Assembly (NCBI RefSeq): GCF_029836165.1
Contig: NZ_JAOEBG010000003.1
Span: 1-64,000, forward strand
Reading direction: 5' to 3'
From: Pseudomonas sp. GD04091
GTDB lineage: Bacteria; Pseudomonadota; Gammaproteobacteria; Pseudomonadales; Pseudomonadaceae
DNA length: 64,000 bases
Below the pieces are notes generated by a model. That model was not told the origin of the DNA. It made no database searches and saw nothing but the letters and a program-made list of their open reading frames with translations. Shown piece after piece: positions 1 through 13,322 of this stretch (position 1 is the first letter of the stretch; the number at the start of each line of letters is the position of its first letter). The position numbers and the translations under genes are program-made.

Positions 1-18
1 GAGCTTCGCAGTCGGCGT

Positions 19-513
19 TTATTCGACGCGGGTCTCGCCGCTGTACACCAGAATCTCCCGACACCGCCGGCACAGGTACCGCCGCCCCTGGCGCACCAGC
101 TTGTGCCGCTGGGCAGTGAACGGAAAGTCGCTCTCCGGGCACGGGCAGCGGTAGATGTAGCGCGTCGCCACCCGTCGCTGCACTTCATAGTTGTGGCAAC
201 GGTTCGGCGGCAGCTCGTAAACGCCACGCATGATCAGTTGCCACTCCTCGCCATGGGCCTGGATCCGCTCGCCGAACAGCTGGTGAGCGACCAGGTGCGC
301 CACTTCGTGGGCCACGGTCTGGCGCAGGAAGTCTTCCTGGTTTTCGCGGTACAGCTGCAGGTTGAAGCGCAGCAGGTTCTCGTGCAGGTGGGCGACGCCG
401 GCTTTCTGGCCGCGCAGCTTGAAGCTCACCTGCGGGCGTGGAAAGGGGCGTTTGAAGAAGGTTTCGGCTTGCTGGTAACAGGTTTCGACGCGTTGTTTGA
501 GCAGCTCGGGCAT
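19..513 (-). CDS. sprT: SprT-family zinc metalloprotease-like protein
   Basis: The 164-residue product has an HEVAH zinc-binding motif at residues 69-73, in a helix followed by HGEEW, as in the SprT/SprTN peptidase fold. A C-terminal CPC and CRRC pair at about residues 128-156 could bind a second zinc. SprT proteins are cytoplasmic; the bacterial substrate is poorly known. I chose the ATG at 513 because AGGAG lies 12 nt upstream and my memory of P. putida SprT starts at MPELLKQ. An in-frame ATG at 540 would add nine residues. The gene ends 18 bases from the window edge and is complete. Confidence 0.88.
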   Translation of the reverse strand: MPELLKQRVETCYQQAETFFKRPFPRPQVSFKLRGQKAGVAHLHENLLRFNLQLYRENQEDFLRQTVAHEVAHLVAHQLFGERIQAHGEEWQLIMRGVYELPPNRCHNYEVQRRVATRYIYRCPCPESDFPFTAQRHKLVRQGRRYLCRRCREILVYSGETRVE

Positions 514-592
514 GGCGGGGTAGTTCTCCTGACCGGGCATTATGCCGCAGGCAAAGGCCGGCTGCCGAGCCGCCGGTCAGGCACACGAAACG

Positions 593-613
593 AAGCCGCC
601 TTGCGGCGGCCTC
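593..613 (-). terminator. Weak hairpin after the Yip1-like gene
   Basis: GCCGCC (595-600) pairs with GGCGGC (605-610) around a TTGC loop. Read on the minus strand, the stem is followed by TTCGTTTCG, so the U-tract is poor. It may end transcription of the Yip1-like gene or may just be a GC hairpin. Confidence 0.35.
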
Positions 614-655
614 GGGTGATGCCCCAGTGTTGGTTGGATCTGCTTGGTCTGCGTT

Positions 656-1255
656 TCAGTTGGTGTAGACGGGCCCCACGCCCAGTCCCCAGATGATCAC
701 GGTCGCGGCCATGATCGCCACCAGCACCACGAGGCCCACCGCCAGCACGGAGCTGGAGAACAGGAAGCCTTCATCGGATGGAATGTTCATGAATGTCGGT
801 AACCCGACGTACAACAGGTACACGGTGTAGCAGATCGCCGCCGTGCCGATCAGCATGCCCAGCCACAGGTGCGGGTACAGCGCCGCGAGACCGCCGATGA
901 ACAGCGGGGTGGCGGTGTAGGTGGCGAAGGCGATGCACTGCGCCATGCTCGGGTTGGCGTCGTAGGTGCGCGCCATCCAGTGGATGAAGGCGCCCATCAC
1001 CGCGACCCCGGCGAGCATCGCCAGGTACGACATGATGCTCATCCACAGCGCGCTTTCCATGGTCAGCATCACCGCTGGCCGGTCGCCGATCACCCAGCCG
1101 ACCTGGGTGGTGCCGATGAACGCCGAGACGGCGGGGATCGCCGCCAGGATCAGCGTATGGGTCAGGTACATGTGGCTGATGCTTTCTTCCTCGCCACGGA
1201 TCTCCCGCCACTCCTGGTCAGGGTGGGTGAACAGCCCAACAACGTGATGAATCAT
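656..1255 (-). CDS. Yip1-domain integral membrane protein
   Basis: The 199-residue protein begins MIHHVVGLFTHPDQEW, a typical opening of bacterial Yip1-domain proteins, and then has about five hydrophobic segments spread over residues 30-195. AGGAG sits 8 nt before the ATG at 1255, which decides the start over a longer frame opening at 1420. It is expected in the inner membrane. No enzymatic motif is visible, and the family's role in bacteria is unknown. It is transcribed away from ttcA. Confidence 0.8.
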   Translation of the reverse strand: MIHHVVGLFTHPDQEWREIRGEEESISHMYLTHTLILAAIPAVSAFIGTTQVGWVIGDRPAVMLTMESALWMSIMSYLAMLAGVAVMGAFIHWMARTYDANPSMAQCIAFATYTATPLFIGGLAALYPHLWLGMLIGTAAICYTVYLLYVGLPTFMNIPSDEGFLFSSSVLAVGLVVLVAIMAATVIIWGLGVGPVYTN

Positions 1256-1519
1256 ACTGGTCACTCCTATCGTCGTTGCCAAACGCCCCCCAGATGGAGC
1301 GCCTGTGGCCCGAGGCCAGGAACACCGATCATTACGGCAATGTGGCCTTATGTCGCAGTATAGGAAGCCGTTCCCGGCATAAAACCGGCTTTTTAGAGCA
1401 AATCGCGCTGTCAGCGCCATTGCTGATTCCCTTGAAGTCTTTATCGGAAGGTCCTACTGCAGCGTGCGGTTTGTGCGTAAAATAGCCGGCTTTTGTCACA
1501 CCTCGCGGATCCAAGCGCT

Positions 1520-2344
1520 ATGGGCACCCTCTCGGTCAACCAGAACAAACTGCAAAAACGCCTGCGTCGTCTCGCCGGCGAAGCCATCACCGACTACAAC
1601 ATGATCGAGGATGGCGACAAGGTCATGGTCTGCCTGTCCGGCGGCAAGGACAGCTACACCATGCTCGACGTTCTGTTGCACCTGCAGAAGGTGGCGCCGA
1701 TCAAGTTCGAGATCGTCGCGGTGAACATGGACCAGAAACAGCCGGGTTTCCCCGAACACGTGCTGCCGGCCTACCTCAAGGAACTGGGCGTCGAGTACCA
1801 CATCGTCGAAAAGGACACCTATTCGGTGGTCAAGGAGCTGGTACCCGAGGGCAAGACCACCTGCTCGCTGTGCTCGCGCCTGCGCCGCGGCACGCTGTAC
1901 ACCTTCGCCGACGAGATCGGCGCGACCAAGATGGCCCTGGGGCACCACCGCGACGACATCGTCGAGACCTTCTTCCTCAACATGTTCTTCAACGGCGCGC
2001 TCAAGGGCATGCCGCCGAAGCTGCGCGCCGATGACGGGCGCAACGTGGTGATCCGCCCACTGGCCTACTGCAGCGAGAAGGACATCCAGGCCTACTCGGA
2101 CATGAAGGAATTCCCGATCATCCCGTGCAACCTGTGCGGCTCGCAGGAGAACCTGCAGCGCCAGGTGGTCAAGGACATGCTGGTGGAGTGGGAGCGCAAG
2201 CACCCGGGCCGTACCGAAAGCATCTTCCGCGCCCTGCAGAACGTCGCGCCATCGCAACTGGCCGACCGCAACCTGTTCGACTTCACCAGCTTGAAGATCG
2301 ACGAGAGCGCCACGCCGCGTTTTCTCGACGTGCTGAACATCTGA
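1520..2344 (+). CDS. ttcA: tRNA 2-thiocytidine biosynthesis protein TtcA
   Basis: TtcA thiolates cytidine 32 of certain tRNAs using ATP and an iron-sulfur cluster. The 274-residue product has the PP-loop SGGKDS at residues 40-45 for adenylation. The two family CxxC pairs are at C115/C118 and C203/C206. The start [17 protein letters not shown] matches the known Pseudomonas N-terminus, so the ATG at 1520 is preferred over an upstream TTG. The next gene begins 5 nt after the stop, so the two are probably cotranscribed. Confidence 0.96.
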   Translation: MGTLSVNQNKLQKRLRRLAGEAITDYNMIEDGDKVMVCLSGGKDSYTMLDVLLHLQKVAPIKFEIVAVNMDQKQPGFPEHVLPAYLKELGVEYHIVEKDTYSVVKELVPEGKTTCSLCSRLRRGTLYTFADEIGATKMALGHHRDDIVETFFLNMFFNGALKGMPPKLRADDGRNVVIRPLAYCSEKDIQAYSDMKEFPIIPCNLCGSQENLQRQVVKDMLVEWERKHPGRTESIFRALQNVAPSQLADRNLFDFTSLKIDESATPRFLDVLNI

Positions 2345-2348
2345 CCCC

Positions 2349-3020
2349 ATGCGCGACTATCAGTGGCTGCTCGAGTACTGCCTGAACCGCTTCGGCTCGG
2401 CCCAGGCGCTGGAAGCCTTCCTGCCGCAGCCGCGCACGCCTGCGCAGCTGCGCGACATCCCTGACGACCGCTATCTGTCGACCCTGGCCCTGCGCGTATT
2501 CCGCGCCGGGCTGAAGCACAGCCTGGTGGATGCCAAGTGGCCGGCGTTCGAGCAGGTGTTCTTCGGTTTCGATCCCGAGAAAGTGGTGCTGATGGGCGCC
2601 GAGCACCTGGAGCGGTTGATGCACGACGAGCGCATCATCCGTCACCTGGGCAAGCTCAAGAGCGTGCCGCGCAATGCGCAGATGATCCTCGACGTGGCGA
2701 AGGAGAAGGGCAGTTTCGGCGCGTTTATCGCCGACTGGCCAGAGACCGATATCGTCGGTTTGTGGAAGTACCTGGCCAAGCATGGCAACCAGCTGGGCGG
2801 GCTGTCGGCGCCGCGCTTCCTGCGCATGGTCGGCAAGGACACGTTCATTCCCACCGACGACATGGCGGCGGCGTTGATCGCGCAGAAGATCATCGACAAG
2901 CCGCCGACCAGCCAGCGCGACCTGGCGCTGGTGCAGCGGGCGTTCAACCAGTGGCACGCCGAGAGTGGGCGACCGTTGTGCCAGCTGTCGGTGATGCTGG
3001 CGCATACCGTCAACCATTGA
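2349..3020 (+). CDS. Tag-like DNA-3-methyladenine glycosylase I family protein
   Basis: The 223-residue protein resembles the 3-methyladenine glycosylase I (Tag) superfamily. It is helical throughout, with a hydrophobic core segment around LSAPRFLRMVGKDTF and the MILDVAKEKGSFGAFI stretch seen in Tag-like proteins. Such enzymes remove alkylated bases in base excision repair. I cannot identify the N- and C-terminal zinc ligands of E. coli Tag here, so this may be a divergent subfamily with another role. It follows ttcA by 4 nt, and a long palindrome lies just downstream. Confidence 0.75.
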   Translation: MRDYQWLLEYCLNRFGSAQALEAFLPQPRTPAQLRDIPDDRYLSTLALRVFRAGLKHSLVDAKWPAFEQVFFGFDPEKVVLMGAEHLERLMHDERIIRHLGKLKSVPRNAQMILDVAKEKGSFGAFIADWPETDIVGLWKYLAKHGNQLGGLSAPRFLRMVGKDTFIPTDDMAAALIAQKIIDKPPTSQRDLALVQRAFNQWHAESGRPLCQLSVMLAHTVNH

Positions 3021-3041
3021 TATCGCCGGGGCCGCTGTGCG

Positions 3042-3117
3042 GCCCTTTCGCGACACAAGGCCGCTCCTACAGGGGAACGCGTACTCCTGTAGGAGCGGCC
3101 TTGTGTCGCGAAAGGGC
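3042..3117. repeat. REP-type inverted pair (perfect 32-nt arms)
   Basis: The arm at 3042-3073 is the exact reverse complement of 3086-3117, with a 12-nt spacer. Its core (CGACACAAGGCCGCTCC) differs from the GCGGGCAAGCCCGC core found elsewhere in the window, so it belongs to a second REP subfamily. It sits between the convergent Tag-like and DUF2069 genes and could act as a bidirectional terminator or block mRNA decay. Confidence 0.85.
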
Positions 3118-3135
3118 TGCAAAGCAGCCCGGAGA

Positions 3136-4497
<1,362 letters not shown>

Positions 4498-4583
4498 GAC
4501 GGGTCGCATCCAGCTGGGTGTGGCGGCTATTCTAACCGCAGCGACCGACTTCAATGCTTGAAAACTTCGAGAAGGATTGACCC

Positions 4584-5051
4584 ATGGCAAGGCGTTTGGC
4601 AGCTGCACTGGCCATCACCGCGAGCCTGTTGCTCGGCGGCTGCGGTGCGGACTACGGCGTGGACCAGCACGGCAACACGGTGAAGGCCGAACAGATCGAC
4701 GGGCACTGGCTGGTGCTCAATTACTGGGCCGAATGGTGCGGCCCGTGCCGCACCGAAATCCCCGAGCTCAACGCTGCGGCCAAGCAGTGGGAAGCCCAGG
4801 GCATCAAGGTGGTGGGGGTGAACTTCGACGGGCTGCAGGGCGCCGACCTCAAGGCCGCGTCCGACACCCTGGGGATCGGCTTCACGGTGTTGGCGCAGGA
4901 CCCGGCCGAACGCTACGAGCTGCCGCGCAGCGAGGCGCTGCCGGTGACCTACATCATCGACGACAAGGGCAAGGTGCGTGAGCAGCTGATGGGCGAACAG
5001 ACGCTCGAAGGGCTGCACGCGAAGATCAAGGCGCTCAAGGGCGGCGCCTGA
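4584..5051 (+). CDS. TlpA-like thioredoxin-fold lipoprotein
   Basis: The 155-residue precursor has a type II signal with lipobox LLGGC (lipidated C20). The thioredoxin active site is WCGPC at residues 51-55, and the cis-proline loop is LPVTYIID. It should be a membrane-anchored periplasmic thiol reductase of the TlpA/ResA class. Its client is unknown; no cytochrome maturation genes are adjacent. It is divergent from arsC with 86 nt between the starts. Confidence 0.9.
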   Translation: MARRLAAALAITASLLLGGCGADYGVDQHGNTVKAEQIDGHWLVLNYWAEWCGPCRTEIPELNAAAKQWEAQGIKVVGVNFDGLQGADLKAASDTLGIGFTVLAQDPAERYELPRSEALPVTYIIDDKGKVREQLMGEQTLEGLHAKIKALKGGA

Positions 5052-5059
5052 GTTCCAGG

Positions 5060-5114
5060 CATCGCGGGGCAAGCCCGCTTCCACAGTCCGTGGGAGCGGG
5101 CTTGCCCCGCGATG
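5060..5114. repeat. REP-type inverted pair
   Basis: CATCGCGGGGCAAGCCCGCT on the left is mirrored by the same sequence in reverse at 5095-5114 around a short centre, with one imperfect position near the loop. It separates the convergent thioredoxin-like and META-domain genes. Confidence 0.85.
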
Positions 5115-5117
5115 ATT

Positions 5118-5522
5118 TCAGCCTTCCTCAGCCCAGAACCGCAGCGGCATGCCCTCGGCCGGCCAGAAGCGGATCTGTTCGATCGGCGACTCGTCCCAGC
5201 GCTGCACCGTCTCCAGCGCCTGCAGGAAGCGCCGTTCCTGATCCATCAGCGCCGGCGCGCACAGTTTGCGGGTCTTGCCGACCTTGCCGAAGCTGATGCG
5301 CTCGCCGTCCAGGGTATAGGGCGCGAACCAGTGGTTGCAGCCGCCATTTCCGTAGGCGCGGCCATCGCTGGCCAGGGTCAGCGTCAGGTGGCTGTAGTCG
5401 ATCAGCGGTCGCTCGCCGATCCATTCCAGCCGATAGCTCTGCTCTTGCTGCAGTTTCGAAGGTTGCGCGGCACAGCCCAGCAGGCCGCTGGCGATCAGCA
5501 CGCCGGTCAGCAGATGTTTCAC
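5118..5522 (-). CDS. META-domain lipoprotein (HslJ-like)
   Basis: The 134-residue precursor has a lipoprotein signal ending in LLGC (C17). A META/HslJ domain follows, recognised by the GRAYGNGGCNHWFAPY turn and the later KVGKTRKLCAPALMDQE segment, where two cysteines may form a disulfide. Family members are envelope proteins linked to heat shock or novobiocin tolerance in E. coli. The GTG start directly abuts the stop of the upstream gene, so the two are probably coupled. Confidence 0.85.
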   Translation of the reverse strand: MKHLLTGVLIASGLLGCAAQPSKLQQEQSYRLEWIGERPLIDYSHLTLTLASDGRAYGNGGCNHWFAPYTLDGERISFGKVGKTRKLCAPALMDQERRFLQALETVQRWDESPIEQIRFWPAEGMPLRFWAEEG

Positions 5523-5957
5523 TCAGCCACGCTCCCGGCACTGTGGGCATACATGCTTGTCGCCCTTGCTGGCCCAGCCCAGTGCCTGGATACGGGCGCT
5601 GGCGGCCGGGGCCTGACCCTTCTTGCCGAGCTTGGCGTCGTTGGCGAACTCGAAGTCCAGCACGGCGTCACAGCTGTCGCACTTGACCTGCCAGTTGAGG
5701 ATTTCCAGTTCGTTGAATACCGGGCCCTGGGCCACGGCGACCCACTGGCCGTGTGGGTTGATCAGGTGACGCACGGTCTCGACGGTCAGGCGCATGGACA
5801 GGTCCTTGCTGCCTTTGAGGGTGACCAGCAGCACGTCGCCCTTCTGGATCGAGCCGCCGTTGCCGGTGACCTGATAGCGGCCCGGCACCAGCGCGCGGCA
5901 TTCGATCAGGGTGTGTTGCGGGTTGAAAAGGGTGTAGCGGAAATCGTGTTCGACCAT
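5523..5957 (-). CDS. Conserved protein with two CxxC pairs
   Basis: The 144-residue product is not one I can name. Two Cys pairs, CDSC at about residues 93-96 and CPQC near the C-terminus, suggest a zinc ribbon. The N-terminal half (TLIECRALVPGRYQVTGN and KGDVLLVTLKG) looks like a small beta-barrel. There is no signal peptide, so it is probably cytoplasmic. It lies 31 nt downstream of ldhA and directly upstream of the META lipoprotein gene, so the three may share a message. Confidence 0.7.
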   Translation of the reverse strand: MVEHDFRYTLFNPQHTLIECRALVPGRYQVTGNGGSIQKGDVLLVTLKGSKDLSMRLTVETVRHLINPHGQWVAVAQGPVFNELEILNWQVKCDSCDAVLDFEFANDAKLGKKGQAPAASARIQALGWASKGDKHVCPQCRERG

Positions 5958-5988
5958 GGGTCCTCCAAAATTGCCGCGTATCCTAGCA

Positions 5989-6978
5989 TCAACCGTTTAC
6001 AAGATTGTGCGGATTGCCTGCCGCCCAGCGGGTGATGTTGTCCAGGGTGGTGGCGGCGATGGCGTCCAGCGCTTCGCGGGTGAGAAACGCCTGGTGCGCG
6101 GTGACGATCACATTGGGGAAGGTCAGCAGCCGCGCCAGCACATCGTCCTGCAGCGGCAGGTCGGAGCGGTCCTCGAAGAACAGCTGCGCTTCTTCTTCAT
6201 ACACATCCAGCCCCAGGTAACCCAGTTGGCCGCTCTTGAGCGCGTCGATCAGTGCCGGGGTGTCGACCAGCGCGCCACGACCGGTGTTGATCAGCATGGC
6301 GCCGGGCTGCAACTGGGCCAGGCTGCGCGCATTGATCAGGTGCTTCGTGCCCTCGGTCAGCGGGCAGTGCAGGCTGATGATCCTGGATTCGCGGAGCAAT
6401 TCGGGCAGTTCCAGATAGCGGGCGCCGAGGGCGAGCAGTTCGGGGTTGGGGTAGGGGTCGTAGGCCAGCAGCTGGCAGCCGAAACCGGCCATGATGCGGG
6501 CGAACGCCGCGCCGATCTGGCCGGTGCCGACCACGCCGACCGTCTTGCCATGCAGGTCGAAGCCAGTCAGCCCGTGGAGAGTAAAGTCGCCTTCGCGGGT
6601 GCGGTTGTAGGCCCGGTGCAGGCGGCGATCGAGGGCCAGGATCAGGGCCACGGCATGTTCCGCGACCGCGTGGGGCGAGTAGGCCGGCACGCGCACCACA
6701 GTGAGGCCCAGGTGCCGCGCGGCACTCAGGTCGACGTGGTTGTAACCGGCCGAGCGCAGGGCGATCAGGCGGGTGCCACCTGCGGCCAGGCGCTCGAGCA
6801 CCGGGGCATCCAGCTCGTCGTTGATGAACGCGCAGACCACTTCGAAGCCTTGGGCCAGGGCCGCCGTGTCGAGGGTCAGCCTGGCTGGCTGGAAGTGCAG
6901 GTCCAGGGCGCTGCTGCTGGCGGCCTGGGTGAAGCTTTCCTGGTCGTAGTGCTGGCTGCTGAACAACAGGACGCGCAT
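5989..6978 (-). CDS. ldhA: D-lactate dehydrogenase (fermentative, NAD-dependent type)
   Basis: This is a D-2-hydroxyacid dehydrogenase of 329 residues. The NAD-binding GTGQIG is at 151-156, with catalytic R234 (NTGRG), E263 (VYEEEA) and H295 (TAHQAF). VPAYSPHAVAEHAVAL and FFEDRSD are characteristic of the LdhA branch, which converts pyruvate and NADH to D-lactate. It lies downstream of gacS on the same strand with a REP hairpin between, an arrangement I recall from other pseudomonads. Confidence 0.92.
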   Translation of the reverse strand: MRVLLFSSQHYDQESFTQAASSSALDLHFQPARLTLDTAALAQGFEVVCAFINDELDAPVLERLAAGGTRLIALRSAGYNHVDLSAARHLGLTVVRVPAYSPHAVAEHAVALILALDRRLHRAYNRTREGDFTLHGLTGFDLHGKTVGVVGTGQIGAAFARIMAGFGCQLLAYDPYPNPELLALGARYLELPELLRESRIISLHCPLTEGTKHLINARSLAQLQPGAMLINTGRGALVDTPALIDALKSGQLGYLGLDVYEEEAQLFFEDRSDLPLQDDVLARLLTFPNVIVTAHQAFLTREALDAIAATTLDNITRWAAGNPHNLVNG

Positions 6979-7042
6979 GGTGGAACTCCTCTGGCGGGAA
7001 AGCGCAGTTTAGACAGGCGGGTTGCATCGGTGTTGACCTGTG

Positions 7043-7078
7043 CCGGCCTCTTCGCGGGTAAACCTGCGAAGAGGCCGG
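7043..7078. repeat. REP hairpin between gacS and ldhA
   Basis: CCGGCCTCTTCGC (7043-7055) pairs exactly with 7066-7078 around a 10-nt loop containing GGGTAAACC. This is a single, short REP unit just after the gacS stop, and it could attenuate read-through into ldhA. Confidence 0.8.
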
Positions 7079-7082
7079 GACG

Positions 7083-9839
<2,757 letters not shown>

Positions 9840-10051
9840 ACCTGTCTCCTGTCATGTGCCTAAGGGCGCGATTCGCGCTTCAGCCGGAACGTTACTCCGC
9901 ACCCGATGCCATTGCACCCATTTGTTTGCCGGCGGCGCGGCCGTTTCAGCCTTGCCTGGCGTTTTCCCACGTGACGGCAGTCGGACTTCGGTTGCCTTGC
10001 CCGGACTGCCTGCCCAATAATCGCGCAACTGAGAATTGATGGCAGTTGCCA

Positions 10052-10768
10052 ATGAATCCCGTAGCTATTCATACCCCCAGCATCCTCGCCATCGAGGATG
10101 ATCCCGTGCTGGGCGCGTACCTGCAGGGCGAGCTGCAGCGCGGCGGCTTTGAGGTCACCTGGTGCCGCAATGGCCTGGAAGGCCTGGAGGTGGCCGGCCA
10201 ACAGGTGTTCGACCTGGTACTGATGGACATCCTGCTGCCGGGGCTCAACGGCCTGGACGCGCTGGCCCGCCTGCGCCGCCACAGTGCCACCCCGGTGATC
10301 CTGATGTCGGCGCTGGGGGCGGAGGCGGACCGGATCTGCGGCTTCGAGCGCGGCGCCGACGATTACCTGCCCAAGCCGTTCAGCTTCGCCGAGCTGCGCG
10401 TGCGCATCGAAGCGATCCTGCGTCGGGTTGCCTTCGAACGGCGCGCGCTGGCGCCGAGCCAGGTGGAGTCTGGCCAGCTGCACTTCGATGAGCAGGCCAC
10501 GGATGTCAGCCTCGCGGGGGCGTGGGCTGGGCTGACGCCAAGCGAGTACCGCCTGCTCGATACCCTCCATCGCAGCCCCGACGAGGTGATGAGCAAACCC
10601 TTCCTCTATCAGCAGGTCCTGCAGCGCGGCTACTCGCGCCATGATCGCAGCCTGGACATGCATGTCAGCCAGATCCGTCGCAAGCTCAAGGCCATCGGCT
10701 ACCACGAACGGCAGATCCGCACGGTGTGGGGCAAGGGCTACGTGTGCGGTGCGGGTGAGGCTGACTGA
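10052..10768 (+). CDS. OmpR/PhoB-family response regulator
   Basis: The 238-residue protein has a receiver domain with D16/D17, phospho-acceptor D59 (LVLMDILLPGLNG) and K108, followed by a winged-helix DNA-binding domain ending in RTVWGKGYVC. The likely start is the ATG at 10052; a TTG two codons earlier is possible, and no strong RBS favours either. The cognate kinase starts 3 nt after the stop. Its regulon cannot be read from the window. Confidence 0.9.
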   Translation: MNPVAIHTPSILAIEDDPVLGAYLQGELQRGGFEVTWCRNGLEGLEVAGQQVFDLVLMDILLPGLNGLDALARLRRHSATPVILMSALGAEADRICGFERGADDYLPKPFSFAELRVRIEAILRRVAFERRALAPSQVESGQLHFDEQATDVSLAGAWAGLTPSEYRLLDTLHRSPDEVMSKPFLYQQVLQRGYSRHDRSLDMHVSQIRRKLKAIGYHERQIRTVWGKGYVCGAGEAD

Positions 10769-10771
10769 ATC

Positions 10772-12142
10772 ATGCTCGACCGCCACTCGCTGTTCTGGAA
10801 GCTGACGATCCTGCTGGTGGGCTTCTGCCTGCTGATGATTGGCCTGAGTTACAGCTGGGGTCGTCATATGGAGACGCAGGACGCCTTTCTGTCGGAGCCT
10901 GCCCGGCACGTCCTGCGTGGCTATGCCGCCGAGGCCGAGCAGGCCTGGCGCAAGGGCGGGCGTGATGGCGTGGATGTCTGGTTGGCCGACATGCATGAGC
11001 GTGAGCGCGGTTGGCTGGGGGTGCTCGACAACAACCTGCGGCCTCTGGGCAGCGGCGAGCTGAGCGCCGGCGAGATCCAGCGTCTGACCCGGCTGCGCGG
11101 TGTCGACTGGCCCATGAGCCGGCGCAGCATCGGCCAGCCCTGGCTGCGCCTTTCGTTCCCGGGCTCGCCGGAGTTGGGCATGCTGGTGATCGAACTGCCC
11201 GAGCGCTTCAACCCGGGCCGATACCGACTGTTCTGGCGCGTGATGACCAACGGCATCATTCCAGGCCTGTTCACCTTGCTGCTTTGCGTCGGCCTCTATC
11301 GCATGCTGATCGTGCCGCTCAATCAGCTGCGCGAGCAGGCCAATGCCTGGCGTGCCGACCAGTTGGCGGCACGCCTGGATCCGCGTACCACCCAGCGCCA
11401 TGACGAACTCGGCGAGCTGGCCCGGGCCTTCGACCAGATGGCCGAGCGCCTGCAGGGCACCGTGGCGCTGCAGCAGCAATTGCTGCGCGACCTTTCCCAT
11501 GAAATGCGCACGCCTCTGAGCCGTCTGCGGGTGGCCTGCGACGGCGAGACCGACCTGCAGCGCCTGCGTGAACGCCTGCACCGGGAAGTGGACGGCATGC
11601 AGCAACTGGTGGAGGACACCCTGCAACTGGCCTGGCAGGACGCCGAGCGCGCGCCGATGAATCTCGAGCCGATCCAGCTGCAGGCGCTGTGGGACATGCT
11701 CAGCGAGAATGCCTGCTACGAAAGCGGCTGGACGCCGGATCGACTGCGCTGCGAGCTGCCGCCCGGCTGCTGGGTGCAAGGCAACCTCAATCATCTGGCC
11801 CAGGCGCTGGAGAACATCCTGCGCAATGCCATCCGCCATTCGCCGGGCGGTGGCGTGGTGACGCTGAGTGGGTGGCGCGACGGCAATGGTTGGCGCATCG
11901 AGCTGGAGGACGAGGGCGGTGGGGTGGCCGAGGGCGACCTGGAGCGGATCTTCGCACCGTTCTCGCGGCTGGATGGATCGCGTCCAGGGGATGGCGGCTT
12001 CGGCCTGGGATTGAGCATCGCCCGCAGTGCCATCGAGCGCCAGGGCGGACGGGTGTGGGCGACCAACGGGGCGCGTGGGTTGCGGGTATGCATGCGCTTG
12101 GCGGTGTGTGAGCGCGATTGCAAGGTGGCGTCCTCTGTCTAG
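10772..12142 (+). CDS. Sensor histidine kinase, partner of the upstream regulator
   Basis: This 456-residue kinase has TM1 at about 9-28, a periplasmic sensor of about 120 residues, TM2 at about 158-180 and a HAMP domain with DELGELARAFDQMAERL. H243 is in LSHEMRTPLSRL, and an ATPase domain carries NILRNAIRHSP and GFGLGLSIA. The kinase is of the RstB/CpxA class. The periplasmic domain has no motif I can match to a ligand. It is surely cotranscribed with the regulator 3 nt upstream. Confidence 0.9.
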   Translation: MLDRHSLFWKLTILLVGFCLLMIGLSYSWGRHMETQDAFLSEPARHVLRGYAAEAEQAWRKGGRDGVDVWLADMHERERGWLGVLDNNLRPLGSGELSAGEIQRLTRLRGVDWPMSRRSIGQPWLRLSFPGSPELGMLVIELPERFNPGRYRLFWRVMTNGIIPGLFTLLLCVGLYRMLIVPLNQLREQANAWRADQLAARLDPRTTQRHDELGELARAFDQMAERLQGTVALQQQLLRDLSHEMRTPLSRLRVACDGETDLQRLRERLHREVDGMQQLVEDTLQLAWQDAERAPMNLEPIQLQALWDMLSENACYESGWTPDRLRCELPPGCWVQGNLNHLAQALENILRNAIRHSPGGGVVTLSGWRDGNGWRIELEDEGGGVAEGDLERIFAPFSRLDGSRPGDGGFGLGLSIARSAIERQGGRVWATNGARGLRVCMRLAVCERDCKVASSV

Positions 12143-12173
12143 CTCCTTGCAGGCGACCGGACCGCGCTGTCTG

Positions 12174-12274
12174 CTTCGCGGGTAAACCCGCTCTCACAGC
12201 AATGGCGCATGTCACCAGATCAGTGCGGTCGCCGTGGCAGCGGCTTTAGCCGCGAACACCGGCGTAGCCGGTGC
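12174..12274. repeat. REP unit plus a second hairpin repeat upstream of cysM
   Basis: A solitary REP core (TTCGCGGGTAAACCCGC) at 12175-12191 is followed by a different repeat at 12239-12274. In the second repeat, GCGGCTTTAGCCGC and ACCGGCGTAGCCGGT each fold into a short hairpin. Apart from these, the 280-base gap before cysM holds no gene that I can support. Confidence 0.6.
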
Positions 12275-12422
12275 CAAGCCCCCGTGGAAGCCGCGTCATG
12301 GGTGAACCCACCCCATCATCGTTTATAGCCAGCCGCTATAATGTCCGACGATTGCGTGATATGGCCGCGCGAGGTTTGCCGGTATGATAGGCGCCCCTGC
12401 CGTCCGGATTGCGAACACGCCC

Positions 12423-13322
12423 ATGACCCTGCAGTACCCCACCATCGCCGATTGCGTCGGCCATACGCCTCTGGTTCGCCTGCAGCGCATTGCCGGGGAC
12501 ACCAGCAACACCCTGCTGCTCAAGCTCGAAGGCAACAATCCGGCCGGCTCGGTCAAGGACCGCCCTGCGCTGTCGATGATCACCCGCGCCGAGTTGCGCG
12601 GCCAGATCAAGCCGGGCGACACCCTGATCGAGGCCACCTCCGGCAACACCGGCATCGCCCTGGCCATGGCCGCGGCGATCAAGGGCTACAAGATGATCCT
12701 GATCATGCCGGACAATTCCACCGCCGAACGCAAGGCGGCCATGACCGCCTACGGCGCGGAGCTGATCCTGGTGACCAAGGAAGAGGGCATGGAAGGCGCG
12801 CGCGACCTCGCCGAGAAACTGCAGGCAGAGGGCCGCGGTCTGGTGCTCGATCAGTTCGCCAATGGCGACAACCCGATCGCTCACTACAACAGCACCGGCC
12901 CGGAAATCTGGCAGCAGACCCAGGGCACCATCACTCACTTCATCAGCTCCATGGGCACCACCGGTACCATCATGGGCTGCTCGCAGTACCTCAAGGAGCA
13001 GAATCCGGCGGTGCAGATCGTCGGCCTGCAGCCGATGGAAGGCTCGGCCATCCCCGGTATCCGCCGCTGGCCGCACGAGTACCTGCCGAAGATCTTCGAC
13101 GCCAGTCGCGTCGATCGCGTGGTGGACATGTCCCAGCAGGAAGCCGAGGACACCACCCGCCGCCTTGCCCGCGAAGAGGGCATTTTCTGCGGCGTGTCCT
13201 CCGGCGGTGCGGTAGCGGCGATGCTGCGCCTGTCCCGGGAAGTCGAGAACGCGGTGATGGTCGCCATCATCTGCGATCGCGGCGACCGTTACCTGTCCAC
13301 CGGCCTGTTCGACGCGACCTGA
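12423..13322 (+). CDS. cysM: Cysteine synthase B (O-acetylserine sulfhydrylase B)
   Basis: CysM is a PLP enzyme that makes cysteine, or S-sulfocysteine with thiosulfate, from O-acetylserine. The 299-residue product carries the PLP lysine K45 in [11 protein letters not shown], the substrate loop [12 protein letters not shown] and the [11 protein letters not shown] phosphate cup. The CysM-type [12 protein letters not shown] segment is near the end. The start at 12423 matches the family opening [13 protein letters not shown]. Its stop overlaps the rlmD start (TGATG), so translation is coupled. Confidence 0.95.
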   Translation: MTLQYPTIADCVGHTPLVRLQRIAGDTSNTLLLKLEGNNPAGSVKDRPALSMITRAELRGQIKPGDTLIEATSGNTGIALAMAAAIKGYKMILIMPDNSTAERKAAMTAYGAELILVTKEEGMEGARDLAEKLQAEGRGLVLDQFANGDNPIAHYNSTGPEIWQQTQGTITHFISSMGTTGTIMGCSQYLKEQNPAVQIVGLQPMEGSAIPGIRRWPHEYLPKIFDASRVDRVVDMSQQEAEDTTRRLAREEGIFCGVSSGGAVAAMLRLSREVENAVMVAIICDRGDRYLSTGLFDAT